This document shows positions 7,201 to 9,997 of a stretch of DNA of 9,997 nucleotides, one piece after another. The notes beneath the pieces are model-generated. The model had not been told where the DNA came from and searched no databases. It saw only the letters and a list, made by a program, of their open reading frames with translations. The stretch lies in assembly GCA_949096025.1 (NCBI GenBank), contig CARXKP010000037.1:1-9997 (forward strand), in the 5' to 3' direction. The stretch's first letter is position 1. Each line of letters starts with the position of its first letter. The position numbers and the translations under genes are program-made. The stretch is from an uncultured Eubacteriales bacterium. Its GTDB lineage: Bacteria > Bacillota > Clostridia > Christensenellales > UBA1242.

Positions 7201-9772
7201 CTGTCCATTGTAAATCTTGGGAATCAAGATCAATTTTATAAGAAACAGGTAAAATATCATTTGAAACAAGTCTATTTATAAGTCTTAATAAGTCATCACC
7301 TTCTTTAGATGAATAATAATTTATTTCTTCTGTAGGAATGTAGGTTACATATCCGTAAGTTCTTGCTCCGCTTGCTTTTTCATCCCAGGATAGTATAATT
7401 GGTTGATTTGTATTAAAACTGTCAAACTGTTCTCCAACGCGATAGGTGGTTGAAGAGAGAAGAGAAACGTTTTTAGCATTTATATTTTTAATATTGCTTG
7501 TATCAATAGTAAATGTTCTAGAACTTGGCTTAGAAGAGTTTGCAGATGTAATTTTAATTGTAAACTTTGCATTTGCAAACTTATTTGATGTTTCAATTAA
7601 AAGACCATAGTTTCCAGCAATGTTTTCATTATATTTTAAATCAAATTCTGTATCTCCTTCGCTTGGAGCAAATTTTTGATAGTTAAATCCATAACTAGAT
7701 AGATTTTTAATGTCTTCGTCTTGGAAAAAATAAGTTCTATTATTATAATCATAGGCAGAGAGGGTAATATCAACCTTAGCATCATAGATATTATTTTCTG
7801 CATTGTTTAAAATAAAGACATTTTTGTTTGTAAATCCATTTGTGTACACCTCTTCAAAGTTGCTATCAACAACTTTCATTGTAGGGGCTGTGTTTGTAAC
7901 AGTAAAATAGAATATTTGATAGTGGAATTGAGCACTTTGTAATGTTCCACTTGTAGACATAAAGTCATCATACTTGTATTGGATTACATAGAGATATGTT
8001 CCTGCAGTGTTTTGGTTGAAACCTGCAAAAGGTTCTTTAGTCAAATTGATAAAGTTGTTATTTTGATCAAGATAACTATCTGCCCCTTCATTTAATTTGT
8101 ATATATCACTAAATTTTTTTTGATTATTTGCATTTGTTAAAAATTTAATAGGTGTTTGGTTTGTAGATGCAGGCAGGATAGCCATATCTTTATTAGTTAT
8201 TGCTTTTAATGCAAGTTGTGCGAGGTGATCTTTATTAAAGTTTGTGTGGTATGTTGGGTTTGCAAGTTTTGTAGCATTATAGATATTGCCGTATAAACTT
8301 TGTTCATTACTTGTTAAATTATTTAATATATAACTATTTACTGCGCTAGTAATATCTGCATTATTTAAGTATCCATTAGTGTCATTATAAGTTTTTAAAT
8401 CTTTGTTTTCAGGTTGATTTGTAGAAGGGTTAATATTTGAATAGTCAGAGTACATTGCCTGATAACCATAGATATAAAGTCTTTGTGCTTTATTTTTGAA
8501 TACCGAGTCACTGCCCAGAGATTCGAGATTTAAGTTGTAGATTGTTGTTGTGCTTTCTCTTGAAACAGTGTAGAGGTATGAGAATGTTATATCATAAACT
8601 CCGAGGTCACTAAATACAACAGTAGCGTTAGTAGTTTCATTATTTTCAGTAAGATAAACTCTTGTAAATCTATCTTTTTCTTCCACTACATTTCCGTCTA
8701 AATCTAATGTTACTATTTCCCCATTTTGATATTCGAGAATTACCTCTTTTGTATTTTGAAGAACATCTGAATATTTAAGTCTTAAAGAAATGCGTTCAGG
8801 ATTATAAGTAACAGTCGGTAGTGTGTTGTATGAAACATTAGGAGCAATTACTTCATTACTTTTCTTTTCTTGAGCATAAGCGAAGTTGTAAAAGTAGTAA
8901 GTTGAATAAGCACTAGAAGAATTTAAACGACTTTCTTGTACATTTTCAGAAGCAGACATTCTAGGTCTACCTGAAACTGTATCAAAATATGTATTGGCAT
9001 TGAATATCATAAAGTTGTAACAAATTTCACGAGTTGTAGATTGGAAAGTAATACCACCATTAGTTGTATAATATTCAATTACAGGTATTACTAGGGTGTA
9101 AATACCTTCGCGTCTTAAGGTAATATGATGTTTTTCATTGCCTTCGCCAAATCTTACAATTTCATTGATATCATCATTATCAGAAAATACAGTATTAAGA
9201 TTTATACGAAGTTTAAATGTCTTAGGTGTGAGAGATGTGTTTAATGGTGTAAATGAATTGTCGTGAGCAAAAGCATAGTTAGTAAGTGGAACATCTTTTC
9301 CTTCTTGCTTGAAAAGGTTATCTCCTCTTACGCCGTTTGCATAGTCAACATTTGTTATGTCGTAGAATAGTGAAAGAGAGGTGTTGAAGTCAAAGTAATA
9401 GTAAGACTGATTGTTAGGATCAGTTGAATAATAATAGTTTTCATATGGTATATCAGTACCATTTTCAGTTTTTACTTCACCATTTTGTATTGTGGAAGTA
9501 GCAATGGTTATGTCATTGTAACTACCATTTTGAAAAAGGTAGACAGTATTATCAACCTTAGAAACTTCTTTTCCGCTTTCAATAGAAGAGGAAATATTAA
9601 AATATTCTGGTAAATCATTGGTTAGTTCAGTTTGCGGAGCAAACTCTGCCGATGAAATCGACATATTATTGTTTTTATTAAAATCAATCGAAATTATTCC
9701 TCCCACGGTTAATGTGCAAACAAGTGCCATTGTTATGGAAAGTTTTTTAAATAAATTAGACAATTTTTTCAT
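1208..9772 (-). CDS. Giant membrane-anchored surface protein with Ig-like repeats, 2,854 aa
   Basis: I do not recognise a named family. The chosen start (ATG at 9772-9770, MKKLSNLFKK) has GAGGTG four bases upstream and gives a classic signal peptide: a basic n-region, a hydrophobic stretch at residues 11-29 and a possible cleavage after SSA at 40-42. The in-frame ATG at 9847 lies upstream of the promoter and would put a charged 25-residue leader before the signal peptide. The ectodomain is rich in Asn, Tyr, Ser and Thr and poor in Cys (about ten in all). It carries at least fifteen G-x-[YF]-x-hydrophobic strands typical of bacterial Ig-like domains, some with a following D-x-x-GN turn (DQAGN near 887, DYAGN near 1796, DNFGN near 2057). 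Residues 2823-2847 form one transmembrane helix followed by RKRQKVK, so the protein is type I membrane-anchored with no sortase signal. Ile is mostly ATT, GC about one third. Adhesion or a structural envelope role is inferred; the ligand is unknown. Confidence 0.93.
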   Translation of the reverse strand: MKKLSNLFKKLSITMALVCTLTVGGIISIDFNKNNNMSISSAEFAPQTELTNDLPEYFNISSSIESGKEVSKVDNTVYLFQNGSYNDITIATSTIQNGEVKTENGTDIPYENYYYSTDPNNQSYYYFDFNTSLSLFYDITNVDYANGVRGDNLFKQEGKDVPLTNYAFAHDNSFTPLNTSLTPKTFKLRINLNTVFSDNDDINEIVRFGEGNEKHHITLRREGIYTLVIPVIEYYTTNGGITFQSTTREICYNFMIFNANTYFDTVSGRPRMSASENVQESRLNSSSAYSTYYFYNFAYAQEKKSNEVIAPNVSYNTLPTVTYNPERISLRLKYSDVLQNTKEVILEYQNGEIVTLDLDGNVVEEKDRFTRVYLTENNETTNATVVFSDLGVYDITFSYLYTVSRESTTTIYNLNLESLGSDSVFKNKAQRLYIYGYQAMYSDYSNINPSTNQPENKDLKTYNDTNGYLNNADITSAVNSYILNNLTSNEQSLYGNIYNATKLANPTYHTNFNKDHLAQLALKAITNKDMAILPASTNQTPIKFLTNANNQKKFSDIYKLNEGADSYLDQNNNFINLTKEPFAGFNQNTAGTYLYVIQYKYDDFMSTSGTLQSAQFHYQIFYFTVTNTAPTMKVVDSNFEEVYTNGFTNKNVFILNNAENNIYDAKVDITLSAYDYNNRTYFFQDEDIKNLSSYGFNYQKFAPSEGDTEFDLKYNENIAGNYGLLIETSNKFANAKFTIKITSANSSKPSSRTFTIDTSNIKNINAKNVSLLSSTTYRVGEQFDSFNTNQPIILSWDEKASGARTYGYVTYIPTEEINYYSSKEGDDLLRLINRLVSNDILPVSYKIDLDSQDLQWTEYANASRYDSTIPSTYVKTNDGFYILEVYDQAGNSEFDIYLIDTTSPLFIQEVDGASNTKTLFTNGECISVPETGEDISIRWTSRKAIYIENIELITSFKAYPYGIDVESANEKLKDKITEFFKPQDNENFVKIEDINIEAGKDTTKIESYNGYYLVIPIEERVYIKDGNSSEFKPQNTTIYNIEFFDRNGNLLVDNATFKILLRDKSNTHYADNESLLYRNYPSGFISFNVTADASKMMIKNQNNEALDFSSFNFSGDLYYYTEDGTADGKKIYTHLTGNGTNDYTLTNPLLQYKFSYYVPTNALQELKLSFIPHAKNGSLLESVTLEYYPYVRKIYRANGNLYYYYDLSDSPTQNINVFPTSSKEYEQDEEETFALAIGSDTYPLAGKYVIQRRYQESSSTGKFDFFVRSLTIIIDNKNLVTPLESVTAVDQNGIPILDIEGKSISSLESLVGGDILLSFYSNSGQSSIEVSFPKYNTSGLNVGSFFTSETFKESDNLTTYAVSGNKLPISLYVPKYKYTIASLASTEENTKTYNLLKNNNLSLYGNSYYMQNPEDRYYYVYIEGVLVDRVIREQQAIDILNKTAIVEYQIFAEIKATVVENDREVVKYYYSDGTENNGYLRFYLASGKNGVIDKTKEITNFYQKGNYVITIYQASNLGISSSFYNLYKFGFEIISETPDFEIIGSDGYNLTATNVANTYYTNSHTLKIQWQVPTSEYEARIDENSIVVRGNPTADANNNFTVMTEGNTKYFTLDTEGLLNTQNRNGSVEITMQYEGYNRDYYSIIRKIVYFDKSMPTQNLQNLITSTELATQSSFTSNYQLMYMRDYRNYKNEEVDLTRPENIIDLSYSYSKDAGYFKFFSYNVNIDFFNKTLTSTIANASNNPFDTQFVYYRRISDIENYNQVDKDSFQSGNYYFINANSSLSLPCGFYEIVERDYAGNMTVYIVELTSSNYEHDANARTDALTYTNLILGEDVVIENDQIKNNFNIYSNSGFEIKDMNYQSDSWEFFTLRRAGESGELRFMKSPWIDDSQVYQVIFSTNGVSFNQVSLFSLFEDVESSSNKHRLNLANRITGENIPIYISVMDATLTTQKVEDPTQTSAILNITVPTQTQVESTTTSYVFPQKITISQFDNTIVGENKWHTIMIANQNTYGIWEPTGEYSTALSFISFRTLAGGTTLQVTINLGANASQKVKYDIVDNFGNHTQVIQLANEVSYREITGKATVYPIPESDGTMTYLSSSDINFSYNILLYSVHVFNIDGFDITDQIQSSINSYTNIKTMTFVPTFDYFYDDYFKLQISDVESELDEGRIVHLRIYNKLPQRTTNPNDVSAGGIIFNDKNQQPIDEENIGSLPGTSVDFNGKTYTTTSELITTFSYNVTVRFYNGQNLTYTGNYNYQTGYPYSVYLSRDDGTTWENINSSNSDINGYTISGVGSYLIFIKYDTDEVFTDLCKLYSITILDSSTAYYYISVDGLRVEKSNVNYLSQNNIEYEINYIVSVDYNDKNNRLLITTNKELNVKLSLIDLNTTGSNVYVEIYRYECAESVGEFTIIYIAETSNIVTTFTYEDAIGTTSSIKEKASAVIVANKDTETNFNRLRLNFSSFYGIVSNKINVEVTKLFNGTYALINSTIYSDGNDSYIYLNQPGTYRIKVYDSCSPANVQSFNNNKYIDVTFLSSVPFTVTSKDENGDNIVTEPIQKAVYNGTVILRPTNLSAYYQASRMPQISVKRNGFDYNGYTTSNNNYTFTAPGYYTVSFDATSLTGVPVRTEEFNFTIVNQNESRYAYEFSPYNNYYIQKIEKDGVDITDSLLEIGNFPTITLNKQDYLAGITLNYIDEKTGGGRYKITVCPNNNEMINTFGESFTFGLWINMATPQISVSIAEGEKTTKNITISFNVQNLYNAVGDCYLVLDSRTDARHYNADTLSSYGTNEVINILASGTYYIQLFTSSGHLIYSYKVIRTEPLNVFAIIAIVIGCIAAVAVVVIFILLRKRQKVK
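1232..1306 (-). other. C-terminal transmembrane anchor of the giant surface protein
   Basis: Residues 2823-2847 (NVFAIIAIVIGC followed by IAAVAVVVIFILL) are an uninterrupted hydrophobic helix of 25 residues. Seven mostly basic residues (RKRQKVK) follow to the stop, a stop-transfer arrangement that places the large ectodomain outside the cell. Confidence 0.9.
1330..3180 (-). repeat. Tandem Ig-like units of about 100 residues, membrane-proximal stalk
   Basis: Six consecutive F-strand-like motifs occur at residues 2294 (GSYLIFIKYD), 2406 (GEFTIIYIAE), 2505 (GTYRIKVYDS), 2609 (GYYTVSFDAT), 2700 (GRYKITVCPN) and 2797 (GTYYIQLFTS). Their spacings are 112, 99, 104, 91 and 97 residues, which fits one Ig-like beta-sandwich per interval. 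The last motif sits about 25 residues before the membrane helix, as expected if the final domain abuts the membrane. Boundaries are approximate, and the units are too diverged to align as DNA repeats. Confidence 0.65.
9647..9772 (-). other. Signal peptide of the giant surface protein
   Basis: The first 42 residues have a lysine-rich n-region (KK at 2-3 and 9-10), a hydrophobic core LSITMALVCTLTVGGIISI at residues 11-29, and a polar stretch ending in S-S-A at 40-42, a plausible signal peptidase I site before EFAPQ. The c-region of about 12 residues is longer than usual, so the exact cleavage point is uncertain. Confidence 0.75.
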
Positions 9773-9776
9773 AAAA

Positions 9777-9783
9777 CACCTCT
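9777..9783 (-). promoter_or_regulatory. Shine-Dalgarno site that fixes the giant gene's start
   Basis: Read on the minus strand, AGAGGTG is followed by TTTT and the ATG at 9772. GAGGTG matches the anti-Shine-Dalgarno complement GGAGGTGAT over six bases. The AGAGG core lies six bases from the start codon. Confidence 0.85.
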
Positions 9784-9793
9784 TTTTTCTCCG

Positions 9794-9822
9794 ATGATAC
9801 ACCGCTGAACGCCCGATTACAA
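9794..9822 (-). promoter_or_regulatory. Predicted sigma-A promoter of the giant surface protein gene
   Basis: On the minus strand a -35 box TTGTAA (9822-9817) is separated by exactly 17 bases from a -10 box TATCAT (9799-9794). The expected start of transcription is near 9787, giving an untranslated leader of only about 15 bases that holds the ribosome binding site. The placement supports the ATG at 9772 and argues against the ATG at 9847, which would lie upstream of the transcript. Confidence 0.6.
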
Positions 9823-9867
9823 GCAAACGCGTTTTGCAATGCCGCAAATCTCTTTGTCAATTTTTAA

Positions 9868-9997
9868 TCAAACGAATCCTTCCACGAATTCTTCGGCGTC
9901 GAAGGGCACGAGATCGTCGAGCTTTTCGCCTACGCCCGCAAACATGACGGGAATGCCCAGCTCGCCGCAGAGCGAAAACACGAAGCCGCCCTTCGCC
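9868..9997 (-). CDS. ftsY: FtsY, signal recognition particle receptor (C-terminal 42 residues)
   Basis: Only the last 42 codons and the TGA stop (9870-9868) are in the window; the 5' part lies beyond base 9997. The visible residues carry the conserved end of the SRP-family GTPase domain: AKGGFVFSL, then ELGIPVMFAGVGEKLDDL and PFDAEEFVEGFV. The G-V-G-E-K and D-D-L-x-P-F-D signature, with termination soon afterwards, identifies FtsY rather than Ffh, which would continue into an M domain. FtsY docks ribosome-SRP complexes at the membrane for co-translational insertion. The fragment is about 59% GC with C/G-ending codons, in sharp contrast to the AT-rich gene downstream. No T-tract hairpin follows the stop, so some read-through into the giant gene is possible. 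Confidence 0.93.
   Translation of the reverse strand, partial: AKGGFVFSLCGELGIPVMFAGVGEKLDDLVPFDAEEFVEGFV

Noticed and set aside
9710..9740. Possible lipoprotein lipobox around the Cys in MALVC
   Set aside because: The residue before Cys is Val rather than Gly, Ala or Ser, and the Cys lies in the middle of the hydrophobic core.
9773..9847. N-terminal extension of the giant protein beginning MRHCKTRLLV
   Set aside because: It lies upstream of or across the predicted promoter, has no ribosome binding site noticed, and would mask a clean signal peptide that starts at 9772.
9855..9860. Perfect TTGACA -35 box on the minus strand
   Set aside because: The hexamers 17 and 18 bases downstream are GCAAAA and CAAAAC, which are poor -10 boxes. 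The TTGTAA/TATCAT pair closer to the gene is a better fit.

Overview
This window looks like chromosomal DNA from an uncultured Gram-positive bacterium of the Bacillota/Clostridia type. That assignment is an inference. It rests on a Gram-positive-style Shine-Dalgarno site (GAGGTG), a GLUG/Listeria-Bacteroides-repeat surface protein of the kind common in gut Clostridia, and a giant signal-peptide protein with a single C-terminal membrane anchor. The standard bacterial code fits: TGA ends ftsY and TGG encodes Trp. No RNA gene, IS element, CRISPR array or integrase was seen.

Layout. Positions 1-1090 (+ strand) hold the 3' end of a secreted repeat protein: one Listeria-Bacteroides (Flg_new) repeat, a beta-helix lead-in, then about three GLUG-like motifs. 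Positions 1091-1210 are a short convergent junction with two hairpin terminators, one near each gene end. Positions 1208-9772 (- strand) are one enormous gene for a 2,854-residue envelope protein. It has an N-terminal signal peptide, an ectodomain of Ig-like beta-sandwich units (at least fifteen G-x-[YF] strand motifs, near-regular about every 100 residues over the last 600), one transmembrane helix and a basic cytoplasmic tail. Positions 9773-9867 contain its ribosome binding site and a sigma-A-type promoter. Positions 9868-9997 (- strand) hold the last 42 codons of ftsY, the signal recognition particle receptor, which runs off the window.

The two surface-protein genes are convergent and so are not one operon. 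The giant gene follows ftsY in the same direction after 95 bases, but it has its own promoter and a very different base composition: about one third GC, against about 59% for the ftsY fragment. The simplest reading is an AT-rich cell-surface locus next to a conserved housekeeping gene. The ligand and biological role of both surface proteins are unknown.
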